Of a DNA stretch of 64,000 nt, positions 7,589-16,174 are shown piece after piece. Source of the stretch: Roseovarius sp. ZX-A-9 (GTDB taxonomy: Bacteria; Pseudomonadota; Alphaproteobacteria; Rhodobacterales; Rhodobacteraceae); NCBI RefSeq assembly GCF_028369135.1, contig NZ_JAPWHW010000017.1, positions 52,677-116,676 on the forward strand, given 5' to 3'. The position numbers and the translations under genes were made by a program. Below the pieces are notes generated by a model, which saw only the letters and a list, made by a program, of their open reading frames with translations, was not told the DNA's origin and ran no database searches. Each line of letters starts with the position of its first letter. Within the stretch, counting starts at the first letter, position 1.

Positions 7589-8431
7589 CTACCGGGATAT
7601 CTCCCCTTCCAGCACCGCTCGTCCGTGCACCGCCAAGGTTGCTGAAAACCTCTGGCACCCAAACTTGCGGATCACATCGAGTACCCGCGCTTCGTAGGCA
7701 GCGTGTCCGATCAAGCGACACAAGTCGGACGCGTGGAACTGGCGGTTCGCAGTTGGTGCGGCTTGCATCTGTCTCAGCAATTCGCGCTCTTTGGGATCCG
7801 TTATTGGTCTCGCGGGCGGCTTGACCGCGGGACGAGTTGGAGTTCCCCACGAATTTCGCCATCGGCGCATGAAGCCAAGCAGGAAGCCGGCCGGCACCCT
7901 GCCGTTGCCTCGGGATCGGTTGAAGGCGAGGAAGCGATCCCAGATGACCTGGGTGTCGATGTTCCAGCAGGGCAACGCGGCCTTCGCCGCTTTGATGAGC
8001 TCTGCCCAACTGGTCTGAAAAACGTTCGAACTCTCGGTGATTTCGATCAGCCCTGAGAAGATAGTTTTGTTATTATTATCTCTAGATAGTGATGTGTCGC
8101 CTTCACCTGACACGAGATCATGGGTTTCAATCTCCTCATCGAAGGCGGAAAACCGAAAGATCCAGGGCGCGAACTTGCCATTCGGCTTCGCCCGCTCGAG
8201 CTGCAACTCCGAAGCCTCAAGTTCGTTCAGAAGAACCGTAAGATACTGCCGTGAGACACCCATCTTCTCCGCCAGGGCCGAGAGGGTGAAGGCTGCCGTT
8301 CCGCGCGACAAACCGTTGTAGCCATCCTTCCAGGCGATGGCGTCGAGGATGAGGGTGGCAAGCTTGTGCGCTGCAACAGAGAGATTTGTCTGCGTGATCC
8401 GTCGCAGGATCAGGCCGGTCGTAGGTTCCAT
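7589..8431 (-). CDS. Winged-helix DNA-binding protein of unknown role
   Basis: A 280-residue protein starting MEPTTGLILRRITQ. Residues about 42-95 (GTAAFTLSALAEKMGVSRQYLTVLLNELEASELQ) form a helix-turn-helix with a following wing-like segment. The middle and C-terminal parts are not recognisable; they include a basic RRWRNSWG stretch and a Pro-rich linker. It may be an element-specific regulator, or a distant replication-type initiator, since those also begin with winged helices. The 236-base upstream region contains a 12-bp hairpin (8528-8560). ATG 8431 is chosen because the longer frame starts with an unlikely Cys-rich extension. Confidence 0.6.
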   Translation of the reverse strand: MEPTTGLILRRITQTNLSVAAHKLATLILDAIAWKDGYNGLSRGTAAFTLSALAEKMGVSRQYLTVLLNELEASELQLERAKPNGKFAPWIFRFSAFDEEIETHDLVSGEGDTSLSRDNNNKTIFSGLIEITESSNVFQTSWAELIKAAKAALPCWNIDTQVIWDRFLAFNRSRGNGRVPAGFLLGFMRRWRNSWGTPTRPAVKPPARPITDPKERELLRQMQAAPTANRQFHASDLCRLIGHAAYEARVLDVIRKFGCQRFSATLAVHGRAVLEGEISR

Positions 8432-8527
8432 GGTCGAGGTCTCCTTGGAGATCCGACGCCATGTCGTGAGACAACAACATTCTTGCCAGCAAAACAACTT
8501 TGCTGGTTGCAGGTGTTTTGGCGGTGC

Positions 8528-8560
8528 GCTAGGAAACTCTTGTTCACGGAGTTTTCTAGC
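8528..8560. repeat. Inverted repeat upstream of the winged-helix gene
   Basis: GCTAGGAAACTC (8528-8539) and GAGTTTTCTAGC (8549-8560) pair over 12 positions with a single G-T wobble and a 9-base loop. It lies between two minus-strand genes, about 100 bases upstream of the winged-helix gene and 108 bases after the stop of the next one. It could be an operator for that regulator or a terminator for the upstream gene; no T-run follows. Confidence 0.55.
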
Positions 8561-8667
8561 ACGGCGTCAGGCTTCACGGTCTGGCGTCGTCTCCTTTTCG
8601 GGGGTCTTGCACAGCCTTCCGTGCGGGGTTGAGATGACGCGCACGGCAAAACCGCGCGCAGATTTTG

Positions 8668-9321
8668 TCAGTAGCGAACTTCTTCAGAACCATAGTTCCC
8701 GGCGTGATCACGCCAGTCGACGAAGACGGAACGGTAAAAGTAGCTGCCACATCCATTCGGGATGCTCAGGCCGGATGCGGCTGGCACCTGGCCCACGGTG
8801 GATCTTGTCCATCGGTAGTCGCCCTGCACGCCGTAGGACCCCAATCGCGTCGAGTCGCTGCGATTGCAGTCGCCATCTCGGTTTTCATGCTGGCGGTACT
8901 GGATGTGATAAACGCGAATGCTGCGCACGAAATCAAAGGCGTCGCCCGAGATGTCGATGTCGGCTTGCTCATCCGCTTGGACGCGGACAAGGGGCATAGG
9001 AGTGGATTCCTGCGGTTCGGGCGGATCGCGGAACGTGATGTCATAAAGGCGTTCCATAGGCGACATCGGGTTGGGATCGTTGAACGACACACCCATCGGA
9101 CACCGCCAGATTTGCAAGGGCGGCTCGATCGGCCATGGCGTGATCCGCCGAATGAAGACCGCTCTAGCATGTGCGCAGGGCGCGGAGGCAGGCCAGCCCC
9201 CCGCAAGGCAGAGGAGGATTGCACAGTCCACCTGATAGGCCTGAGCCGGACCGGACGAGGCCATTAGTCCGGATATGCTTATTGCCGTGGCTGTTGCCAC
9301 GCTGTGGATCACGTGCTTCAT
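8668..9321 (-). CDS. Secreted conserved hypothetical protein
   Basis: A 217-residue protein with a signal peptide (MKHVIHSVATATAISISGLMASSGPAQA) and six or more cysteines in the mature part, including DCAILLCLAGGWP, APCAHARAVFIRRI and IWRCPMG. I recognise the segment ending in WPIEPPLQIWRCPMG as typical of proteins encoded next to VirB-type transfer regions in alphaproteobacteria, but no function is known to me. It probably resides in the periplasm with disulfides. Confidence 0.65.
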   Translation of the reverse strand: MKHVIHSVATATAISISGLMASSGPAQAYQVDCAILLCLAGGWPASAPCAHARAVFIRRITPWPIEPPLQIWRCPMGVSFNDPNPMSPMERLYDITFRDPPEPQESTPMPLVRVQADEQADIDISGDAFDFVRSIRVYHIQYRQHENRDGDCNRSDSTRLGSYGVQGDYRWTRSTVGQVPAASGLSIPNGCGSYFYRSVFVDWRDHAGNYGSEEVRY

Positions 9322-9795
9322 GATGCCGACTCCATCTATAATGGTGCAGCGATACGAAACAACATTAATGATAGCAAGGGGATTTGATTGCTAGTGGCGT
9401 GCAACAGTCAGCTTGTGTCGCTTGACGGCTTCCGAGTTCTGACGCCGGTGTGGGCTTTTGTGGTGTAGTAAAAGCGGCCAAAATTGCAGCCTTGTTTCAT
9501 GTTGGCTGCCAAACAAACATCTGTAACAAAATACAAATATGGCGTTCCAATGCGGCCACGAAAGCGGTCACGGAAGACTGGACCGCAAGAGTCCGTCAAA
9601 CGGCGTGTCGTAGCGCTCATGGTCTCGGGAGGGGCAGTATCGGGAAACTGACGCGCTTGGTTCCCCGGATGGAATCCGGAAACAGAAGGGCGGGGCGAAG
9701 CAACGACCCAGTGTTGAGGCCTATGTTGGGACCGAACATGCGCTTGAAGATTTATGGCAGAATCTGATACGATTGAGCATGGATAGGAGAGTCTG
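9322..9795. other. Intergenic stretch of about 470 bases
   Basis: Divergent region between the secreted hypothetical gene and parD. Short frames exist on both strands but lack ribosome-binding sites and any recognisable sequence. The stretch is relatively AT-rich at 9350-9390 and 9510-9545 and must carry promoters for both neighbours; I could not assign them firmly. Confidence 0.5.
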
Positions 9796-10038
9796 ATGCC
9801 AAACGTCCACCTTACCGAACCGATGCAGAAATACGTGCAGGCGCAGATCGAGTCCGGCGCCTACGCCAATCTGAGCGAAGTCGTGCGCGCCGGCGTCAGG
9901 ATGCTGATGGAGCGGGATGGCGCCCGGCAGTTCTATGCGCTCAAGGCCGACCTAGAGGAGGCAGCCACCCTGGCCGAAAATGGGGATTTCGCCGAGTTCG
10001 ATGTTCAAGCGTTCGAACCGGATGCGTTTGATCGCTGA
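9796..10038 (+). CDS. ParD-like antitoxin
   Basis: An 80-residue ribbon-helix-helix antitoxin: NVHLTEPMQKYVQAQIESGAYANLSEVVRAGVRML is the DNA-binding RHH, and the acidic C-terminus (residues 50-80) wraps the toxin. TAGGAGAG stands before the ATG. The parE-like gene follows after 5 bases. It should neutralise ParE and repress the operon, stabilising the element after cell division. Confidence 0.92.
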   Translation: MPNVHLTEPMQKYVQAQIESGAYANLSEVVRAGVRMLMERDGARQFYALKADLEEAATLAENGDFAEFDVQAFEPDAFDR

Positions 10039-10043
10039 CCCGC

Positions 10044-10364
10044 ATGACCATTCGACTTTCCGGTCGGGCCAGGTCCGACCTTGAAGAGATCCGTGCCTAC
10101 ACCGTCGAGACCTGGGGTAGGGACCAATGGCTCGTCTATTACCGCCAGTTGGTCACCGCCTTCGAGCAAATCACCGGGGATCCCGACCGGGGTCGGGACA
10201 GGAGTCTCTTCGTCCCGGGGATGCGATCCGTCAACTGCCAGCGTCACGTTATCTTCTACAAGCGGCTCGATGCGGCGGATGGCGCGGCAGTCATCCTGCG
10301 CATCGTGCACCAGCGCCGCAACATGCCCGCCCTGGTCTACTACGAGGATCTCGACGGCGGTTAA
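10044..10364 (+). CDS. ParE/RelE-superfamily toxin
   Basis: A 106-residue toxin of the ParE type: SGRARSDLEEIRAYTVETWG, then SLFVPGMRSVNCQRHVIFYK and the terminal beta-strand VILRIVHQRRNMPALVY. ParE toxins poison DNA gyrase. It is complete and follows its antitoxin in the normal order and spacing, so the module appears functional. Confidence 0.92.
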   Translation: MTIRLSGRARSDLEEIRAYTVETWGRDQWLVYYRQLVTAFEQITGDPDRGRDRSLFVPGMRSVNCQRHVIFYKRLDAADGAAVILRIVHQRRNMPALVYYEDLDGG

Positions 10365-10378
10365 GCCCATGCGTTTGC

Positions 10379-10657
10379 TCAGTCCAATAGCTCGACTAGT
10401 CTTCCATAGTCTTCACTGACCTCGCGCGCCTCCTGAAGCGCGCGGGCGCGCTCGGCATCAAGACAGCGGAAGTACTCCTGGATGTCGGCGATGTAGCTCT
10501 CGAAATCAGCACGCAGCAGATCGGCATAGGCACGCATGTCTTCTTGCGACTGAGGCAAGAACGGTCGTTCGGGAGGCACGCAATCTGCTGCCGCGGCTAT
10601 CGGCATGCTTCCAAGCAGGAACGCGAACAGCAACGGTGCGTTGCGCGCAATAAACAA
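10379..10657 (-). CDS. Small secreted hypothetical protein
   Basis: A 92-residue protein with a signal peptide (LLFAFLLGSMPIAAAADC), then a Pro-rich segment and a charged helix (DMRAYADLLRADFESYIADIQEYFRCLDAERARALQEA). Two cysteines remain in the mature chain. It lies between the toxin-antitoxin pair and the virB operon on the opposite strand and may be a periplasmic accessory of transfer; that rests only on position. Confidence 0.55.
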   Translation of the reverse strand: MFIARNAPLLFAFLLGSMPIAAAADCVPPERPFLPQSQEDMRAYADLLRADFESYIADIQEYFRCLDAERARALQEAREVSEDYGRLVELLD

Positions 10658-10851
10658 GCGCAGGGCAAAACTCCTTTGCCGCCTTTAAGATTATCATTCT
10701 GTCGGCTATCACCGTTATCGGAGCAAGGCGAACTTCGTCAACACGTTATTATTGTCTTGCTATCACTAATGTTGTTTTGTATCGCTCACGGTGTTGCGAC
10801 CCCGTGGGCCTGATACTGCACCCAGGCAGAACAAGGACCCAAGGGAAGGCC

Positions 10852-11178
10852 ATGATAGAAGAAGCCCCGAATGTGGTTACAGAAGACGGACTGCGCGGCT
10901 TGCTCGCCGAGGGCTACCTCATTGAGGTGGTCTGCAAGGAGAGAGCAGAGAAGCGCCATAACAGCTGGTACGGCTCGTGGGTCATCCGCGCCGTCGCCAC
11001 TGATGAGCGTGACGATAAGATGCTCGTCACCAGCCGAAGCGTCCTCAAGCTCCGCGACTTCAAAACCATCGTTGGCCTTGTCAGTTTCCTGGCCGACATG
11101 GGCTGTACGACCGCTAGCATCCCACTTGAAGAAGGTGGCCGCGAGCGCCACGCCGCGCCGCCGGTCAAAGGCAGCTGA
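10852..11178 (+). CDS. Hypothetical protein at the head of the virB operon
   Basis: A 108-residue protein without signal peptide. AAGGGAAGG precedes ATG 10852. The sequence (YLIEVVCKERAEKRHNSWYGSWVIRAVATDERDDKMLVTSRSVLKLRDFKTIVGLVSFLADMGC) looks like a small alpha/beta domain and is not one I can name. Its 3' end overlaps the start of the VirB1-like gene, so it is probably the first gene of the transfer operon. Confidence 0.6.
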   Translation: MIEEAPNVVTEDGLRGLLAEGYLIEVVCKERAEKRHNSWYGSWVIRAVATDERDDKMLVTSRSVLKLRDFKTIVGLVSFLADMGCTTASIPLEEGGRERHAAPPVKGS

Positions 11179-11818
11179 CCGCGCGACTGCGCTCGTCGTT
11201 GCTTTGGGTACAGGCGTTTGTTCCGCGCCCCCGGCCCTGGCCGACGGTTTCATCTTTTCGGTTGGCCCAGACGGCCAATTGATTTCCACTTCTCAAGAGG
11301 CAAACGAGCGTCTTTTTCTCTTCGCAGAACCTCGCGTTCCTGACCCAACGAGCGAGACAGCGATCCCGGCTCGATTTGCCGCCCACGCCACTCCAGAAAT
11401 CCTCCATGCGATCGAGACCACGGCGCTACGGTATGCCGGGCATGGTGCGCTGCGTCGCGCAGGGCTTTCAGTCACTGATTGGGCGCTCCTTTACCGGGCC
11501 AATATCGAAGTCGAGAGCGCATACAATCCGGCTGCACGTAGCCCTGTCGGTGCCATAGGCCTTGGCCAGCTTATGCCGGATACCGCCCGCGATCTCGGCG
11601 TCGACCCACATGACATTGCGCAGAACCTCGACGGATCAGCCCGCTACTTGCTGATGATGCTCGACCAGTTCGGCGAGGGCTCTCTGGCCCTTGCGGCGTA
11701 CAACGCTGGCCCTGAGGCGGTCACACGCCACGGCGGCATCCCCCCCTTTCGAGAAACCCAAGGGCATGTGGCCCGTGTGACTGCCGTGTTTGAGCGGCTC
11801 AGAGGAGATCTTTCATGA
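11135..11818 (+). CDS. virB1: VirB1-like lytic transglycosylase
   Basis: About 227 residues from GTG 11135, which gives a good signal peptide (RRR, then ATALVVALGTGV and APPALA). The SLT domain shows the catalytic Glu in NIEVESAYNPAARSPVGAIGLGQLMPDTA and the LAAYNAGPEAV motif. The enzyme opens peptidoglycan for assembly of the type IV channel. The true start is uncertain because the gene begins inside the previous one. The stop overlaps the VirB2 start (ATGA). Confidence 0.85.
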   Translation: MAASATPRRRSKAADRATALVVALGTGVCSAPPALADGFIFSVGPDGQLISTSQEANERLFLFAEPRVPDPTSETAIPARFAAHATPEILHAIETTALRYAGHGALRRAGLSVTDWALLYRANIEVESAYNPAARSPVGAIGLGQLMPDTARDLGVDPHDIAQNLDGSARYLLMMLDQFGEGSLALAAYNAGPEAVTRHGGIPPFRETQGHVARVTAVFERLRGDLS

Positions 11819-12129
11819 CATCGAGGAAACGTCAAAGCGTGCTCCGCACGCGGGCGATCACCGCGTCCGGCGCGATGGCCCTTATAGTGCTGGCGGGTCC
11901 AGCGCTTGCGCAGAGCATTGACCTCTCGCCGGTGCAGACCCTGCTTCAAGGCATTGTCGATGCGATCACCGGTCCCTTGGGGATCGTGATCGGAACGCTT
12001 GCGCTGATCGGGGTGTTCCTTTCCTGGCTCTTTGGCATCCTCGACTTTCGTCAGGCGCTCTGGGTCGTGGTTGCAATCGCCGGCATCGCCGCAGCACCCA
12101 CCATCGTCGCTGCCATCTGGACCACCTGA
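11815..12129 (+). CDS. virB2: VirB2/TrbC-family major pilin
   Basis: A 104-residue prepilin with a long leader ending at ALAQS, then two hydrophobic helices (about residues 50-72 and 80-102) joined by a short FRQ loop, the usual VirB2 layout. It builds the conjugative pilus. It overlaps virB1 by four bases and precedes virB3. Confidence 0.88.
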   Translation: MTSRKRQSVLRTRAITASGAMALIVLAGPALAQSIDLSPVQTLLQGIVDAITGPLGIVIGTLALIGVFLSWLFGILDFRQALWVVVAIAGIAAAPTIVAAIWTT

Positions 12130-12138
12130 GCTCCATCC

Positions 12139-12417
12139 ATGGCTGACCAGTCCCGCGTGTTCATCGGTCTTCTCAGGCCACCCAAGCTGATGGGCTTGCC
12201 GATCATGTACGCAATGGTCTGGCTCTTCGGCTCGACGCTTCTGTTCCTCTGGGTGCAGAGCTGGGTGGTGGCTGTGTTCGCGGGGCTGGCCTGGCCGGCG
12301 CTTTGGAAAGCCGCGGACTGGGATCCGAACTTCCTCGATGTCCTGGTGATCACCCTGCAGGAAACCCCGCCCACGACGAACCGCAAGCTGCACGGAGGCG
12401 ACAGCTATGCCCCGTGA
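12139..12417 (+). CDS. virB3: VirB3 type IV secretion protein
   Basis: A 92-residue inner-membrane protein: the N-terminal RVFIGLLRPPKLMGLPIMYA and two adjacent membrane helices match VirB3. It associates with the VirB4 ATPase at the channel base. It overlaps virB4 by 11 bases in another frame, which suggests translational coupling. Confidence 0.88.
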   Translation: MADQSRVFIGLLRPPKLMGLPIMYAMVWLFGSTLLFLWVQSWVVAVFAGLAWPALWKAADWDPNFLDVLVITLQETPPTTNRKLHGGDSYAP

Positions 12418-14791
12418 TGGAATTGCCGATGAGGTTGAGAACGCCATCGATCCGCTGACCGCGCTACCCGCATGGGTCAAGGGCGAGAAGCGGCTCTCAA
12501 TGATGCTGCCTTATGTGAGCCTCGTGAACGACCGAACGATCCGGACACGCGGCAACGAGCTGATGCAATGCATCCGCCTCGAAGGGGTGAACAGCACCAC
12601 GAGCGAGGACGGGCATCTCGACCGGATCGGAGGGTTGCTGGCTGGCATCGTCGCGCAGGTCGGGACCGAGTTCTCATTCTACCTGCACAAGGTCTCGAAA
12701 GCGGTCGACGTGACCCTGCCGCCCATTCCGGGTGAGGGGTTTTCTGCCGCCGTCGACAAACGATGGCACGCGCATCTCGGCCGCGCGGGCTTGCGCGACA
12801 AGACGCTGACCCTGACGGTGCTGAAGCGACCTGAGACCGGCAGCCGCTTGCCGTTAGGACTTGGGGCGTCTCGCTCGCGACATGCGGCCGACACCACCCG
12901 CCGCTTGCGCAAGCTCGACGAGGTCGTGGGGTTTCTGCTGTCCTCCTTCGACGAGTTGAAGCCCCGCTTGATGGCCGCCAGCAGCGGCAAGCTTCTGGGC
13001 TTCCTCGGTTCACTCAACACAGGCGAGGAGCACCCGCTCTTCCCCCGGTCGCGCCTCGGTGTGATCGCCGAGGACGTCGCAAATACCCGCGTCACCTTCC
13101 GCGGCACGACCATCGCACTCTCGGACGGTGCCGTCGGCGACAAGCTCGGGGCGATCTTTGCGGTGAAGAACTACCCCGCCAAGACCGATAGCCTGATGCT
13201 CGACGAGTTGAACTTGCCCGTCGACATGGTGGTCACGCACTCTTTTGTGCCGATCAACGCCAACATCATGGCGGGCCGGATCAAGCGGCAGCTGCGGCTA
13301 ATGCAGGCCGCCAATGACGGAGCCGTCAGTCTCGCCCAGGAACTGGAACTCGCGCAGGACGATCTGGAATCCAAACGCCTGATCTTCGGCGAGCACCACA
13401 TGACCGTGGCCGTCTATGCCCGCACCCAGACGGCGCTTGACGATATCGCGGCCGAAATCCGCAACATCTCCGCCACTTCCGGGATCAACCTGATCTCGGA
13501 AGCCTTCGGGGCGCGGGCGCATTTCATGGCGCAGCATCCCGGGAACACAGGGGCGCGCAGCCGCAAGGCCGCAATCACGAACCACAACTTCGCCGATCTC
13601 GCTACCTTCCACCGCACCCCGCTCGGAAAGACAGGGCGGGAAGTCCCCTGGGGCGTGCCGATCACGCTCTTTCCGACACCCGAGCGCAGTGGTTTTCGCT
13701 TCAACTTCCACGAACAGGGCGCGCCGGATCGCGAGCCCACGGGAGGCCACACGCTGATCCTCGGCCGTCCCGGCTCCGGCAAATCCGTCCTGGCGGCTTT
13801 CCTGATGACCATGGCACGGCGGGCAGGTGCGCGGGTCTTTGTATTCGACTATCGCGCGGGCATGGAGATGGCCGTCCGCGCGCTCGGCGGCAGCTATTCG
13901 ACCGTGCGGGCCGGACGGCCCACGGGCCTCAATCCGCTCCAGACCGAGATCGACGCCCGCGGGCAGGCCTGGCTTGCCGACTGGCTTGCAAGTCTTCTCG
14001 AACGCCGCGACCGGCCTCTGACCCCGGTGCAGACCAACCGACTGCAGGAGGTCGTACGCCAGAACGCGAGCGCAGGACATGCGGGCCTACGGAACTGGTC
14101 GGATTTCGCCTCGCTGCTGGTCTCGACCGATGACGAGGGCGATCTCTTCGAGCGTATGCAGGAATGGACCGCCGAGGGTCGCTACGGCTGGATCTTCGGG
14201 GCCAATGCCGAGGACAGTTTCAGCATCGATGGAGACGTCGCGGGCTTTGACCTCACCGGCATCCTCGATTCCGAGAGCGAGCGGGAACGCATGGCGGTCC
14301 TGTCCTACCTCTTCCGCCGGGTCGAGCGGGTGATCGAGGACCGCAAGCCCACCATCATCGTCATCGACGAGGCATGGAAAGCCCTCGACAACGCCTACTT
14401 CGCGGAGCGACTCAGCAACTGGCTGGTGACCGCCCGCAAGCAGAACGCCGTCGTCGTGATGATGACGCAATATGCCAGCCAGCTCGAGCGCACGCGCACC
14501 GGCAAGACCATCGTGGAAGCGGTGCCGACGCAGGTGCTCTTGCCCAATATTCGTGCTTCCGCCGCTGACTACGCGATGCTCGGCCTGACCGAGAAAGAGC
14601 TCGACGTGCTTCTGGGCGTCGGCTCGGCCTCGCGGCTCGCGCTTGTACGCGACGACCGTGGTTCCGTCGTGATCGATGCCGATCTCAGCGCGCTCGGCCC
14701 GCTCGTGACCATCCTTGGCGGAATGGAGAAGGGCGAAGCGCTTGTCGGCGCCGATTATCGCGAACGTCCTGATTTCTGGAGAGTGACATGA
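12407..14791 (+). CDS. virB4: VirB4 type IV secretion ATPase
   Basis: A 794-residue ATPase. The CagE/TrbE/VirB4 N-domain is followed by Walker A GRPGSGKSV (about residue 455) and Walker B IIVIDEAWKAL (about residue 650), with the downstream MMTQYASQLERT segment of the family. VirB4 energises pilus assembly and substrate passage. Length is normal and the frame is intact. The stop overlaps the following lipoprotein start. Confidence 0.95.
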   Translation: MPRDGIADEVENAIDPLTALPAWVKGEKRLSMMLPYVSLVNDRTIRTRGNELMQCIRLEGVNSTTSEDGHLDRIGGLLAGIVAQVGTEFSFYLHKVSKAVDVTLPPIPGEGFSAAVDKRWHAHLGRAGLRDKTLTLTVLKRPETGSRLPLGLGASRSRHAADTTRRLRKLDEVVGFLLSSFDELKPRLMAASSGKLLGFLGSLNTGEEHPLFPRSRLGVIAEDVANTRVTFRGTTIALSDGAVGDKLGAIFAVKNYPAKTDSLMLDELNLPVDMVVTHSFVPINANIMAGRIKRQLRLMQAANDGAVSLAQELELAQDDLESKRLIFGEHHMTVAVYARTQTALDDIAAEIRNISATSGINLISEAFGARAHFMAQHPGNTGARSRKAAITNHNFADLATFHRTPLGKTGREVPWGVPITLFPTPERSGFRFNFHEQGAPDREPTGGHTLILGRPGSGKSVLAAFLMTMARRAGARVFVFDYRAGMEMAVRALGGSYSTVRAGRPTGLNPLQTEIDARGQAWLADWLASLLERRDRPLTPVQTNRLQEVVRQNASAGHAGLRNWSDFASLLVSTDDEGDLFERMQEWTAEGRYGWIFGANAEDSFSIDGDVAGFDLTGILDSESERERMAVLSYLFRRVERVIEDRKPTIIVIDEAWKALDNAYFAERLSNWLVTARKQNAVVVMMTQYASQLERTRTGKTIVEAVPTQVLLPNIRASAADYAMLGLTEKELDVLLGVGSASRLALVRDDRGSVVIDADLSALGPLVTILGGMEKGEALVGADYRERPDFWRVT

Positions 14792-15003
14792 CCCGTACCA
14801 TCATTCGCAGCGTCGCGCTGCTCGGGCTCGGCCTGACCCTGACAGCCTGTGCGCAGCATAACCCCCCGCAAGCCAACTGCTTCAATTTTCGCGAGGCTCC
14901 TGCGCAGGCAGGAACCGCCACCGCCACGATCTCGACCATGGGGGCGGAGGTCACGCGCCGCGACACGGCCTGCGATTTCGTCCTCTTGGGGGCGGGCGGC
15001 TGA
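14788..15003 (+). CDS. Small lipoprotein in the virB operon
   Basis: A 71-residue protein with a clear lipobox LTLTAC (lipidated Cys about residue 21). The mature part has two more Cys. Size, lipid anchor and operon position suggest a VirB7-like outer-membrane lipoprotein that would bind VirB9, but it sits between virB4 and virB5 rather than before virB8, so the equivalence is tentative. Confidence 0.7.
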   Translation: MTRTIIRSVALLGLGLTLTACAQHNPPQANCFNFREAPAQAGTATATISTMGAEVTRRDTACDFVLLGAGG

Positions 15004-15007
15004 GCCA

Positions 15008-16174
15008 ATGCGGACCTGGCTTCCTCTCTCGATGATCGGCTTTGCACTGGCAGGTCCCACGGCGGGGCCAGCGGTCGCCCAAGGCGTGCCGACCTTCGAT
15101 CCGCGCCTCTTCGCAGAGCGGCAGGCCATCCTTGAGCAGACCGATCGGGACCTGACACTGCAGCAGGGCCGGCTAAGCCGCGAGGAGGAACTGGCCGAAA
15201 TCGAGCGCCAGCAACTCGCCTCCCTCGAAGGGCTGATGGATGCCATGTCGCTTGGCGCTGGAGACGTGGCCGGAACCGTGGCGGGGCTCGAGGCGGGGCA
15301 GGGGGCGGTAGACGACGTCGAAAGCGCCGCCGCCAGTCTTTATGCGCCCGAGGACACCAATCCAGCGGCAGCGCGGATGTTCGGCGATGCCAGGGAGGGG
15401 ATCGAGGAGCTGATCATCCGCGCAGCACGCGACACCCATAGTCTGTCCGGGGTCGGCCGCGCAGGTCTTTCGCTCGTGCAATGGCGCTGTCTCTTGCAGG
15501 CGCTGATCTGGCAGGAAAGTCGTTTCCAGATCGGGGCACGCTCACCCGTGGGGGCCTTCGGACTTACCCAGATCATGCCCGGTACCGCGGGCGATCTCGG
15601 GATCTACCCGGCCTATTACGACGATCCCTATCTGCAGGTCACCGGCGGTGCGCGATACCTCGCACAAATGCTGAACATGTTCGATGGCAACATTATCCAT
15701 GCGCTAGCCGCCTATAACGCCGGTCCTGGCAATGTGCAGGATTATGGCGGTGTGCCGCCTTTCGCGGAAACCCAGCATTATGTCGTGGTGATCCCGCAGC
15801 AGTACAACAGCTACCTCGCGGCTGTAGGCGGCATCGATGCGCTCGGCACCATCGACCCTGTGCTCCTCGCCAACGCGAGTTTCAGCCTCTCGGCCCACGG
15901 CGCAGGGGTCTATGGCGACTATTCGCTGGTCTCGGTCCGTGCCGCCGCCCTGCGGGTTCAGGACATCATCACCCGCATTGGTGAGACCGAGGATCTCCAC
16001 GAGGCCATCGCGCTCAACACCTATGCCCGGGCCGAACTGGCCCGGCTGGTAGCAATCCGGACCCGGATCAAGGCCGCCCGAACCGAGCCACTCAGTGCCG
16101 AGCAGATCGCCTTGGCGGCAGCGCAAGCTGCCGAACGGCAATACATGGATTTTAGTCAGGAGGATTTGCGTTGA
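15008..16174 (+). CDS. Lytic transglycosylase fused to VirB5-like flanks
   Basis: A 388-residue secreted protein. After a signal peptide come a coiled-coil stretch beginning GVPTFDPRLFAERQA (about 25-75), an SLT domain at about 150-255 (catalytic Glu in IWQESRFQIGARSPVGAFGLTQIMPGTA; ALAAYNAGPGNV), and a C-terminal helical segment ending in ERQYMDFSQEDL. The beginning (AQGVPTFD) and end (RQYMDF) strongly resemble those of the VirB5 encoded next (AQGVPTVD, RRYMDF), as if an SLT domain had been inserted into a VirB5-type protein. It is the second transglycosylase of the operon. Confidence 0.85.
   Translation: MRTWLPLSMIGFALAGPTAGPAVAQGVPTFDPRLFAERQAILEQTDRDLTLQQGRLSREEELAEIERQQLASLEGLMDAMSLGAGDVAGTVAGLEAGQGAVDDVESAAASLYAPEDTNPAAARMFGDAREGIEELIIRAARDTHSLSGVGRAGLSLVQWRCLLQALIWQESRFQIGARSPVGAFGLTQIMPGTAGDLGIYPAYYDDPYLQVTGGARYLAQMLNMFDGNIIHALAAYNAGPGNVQDYGGVPPFAETQHYVVVIPQQYNSYLAAVGGIDALGTIDPVLLANASFSLSAHGAGVYGDYSLVSVRAAALRVQDIITRIGETEDLHEAIALNTYARAELARLVAIRTRIKAARTEPLSAEQIALAAAQAAERQYMDFSQEDLR

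Noticed and set aside
9408..9620. 70-codon minus-strand frame in the parD upstream region
   Set aside because: No ribosome-binding site and no recognisable sequence.
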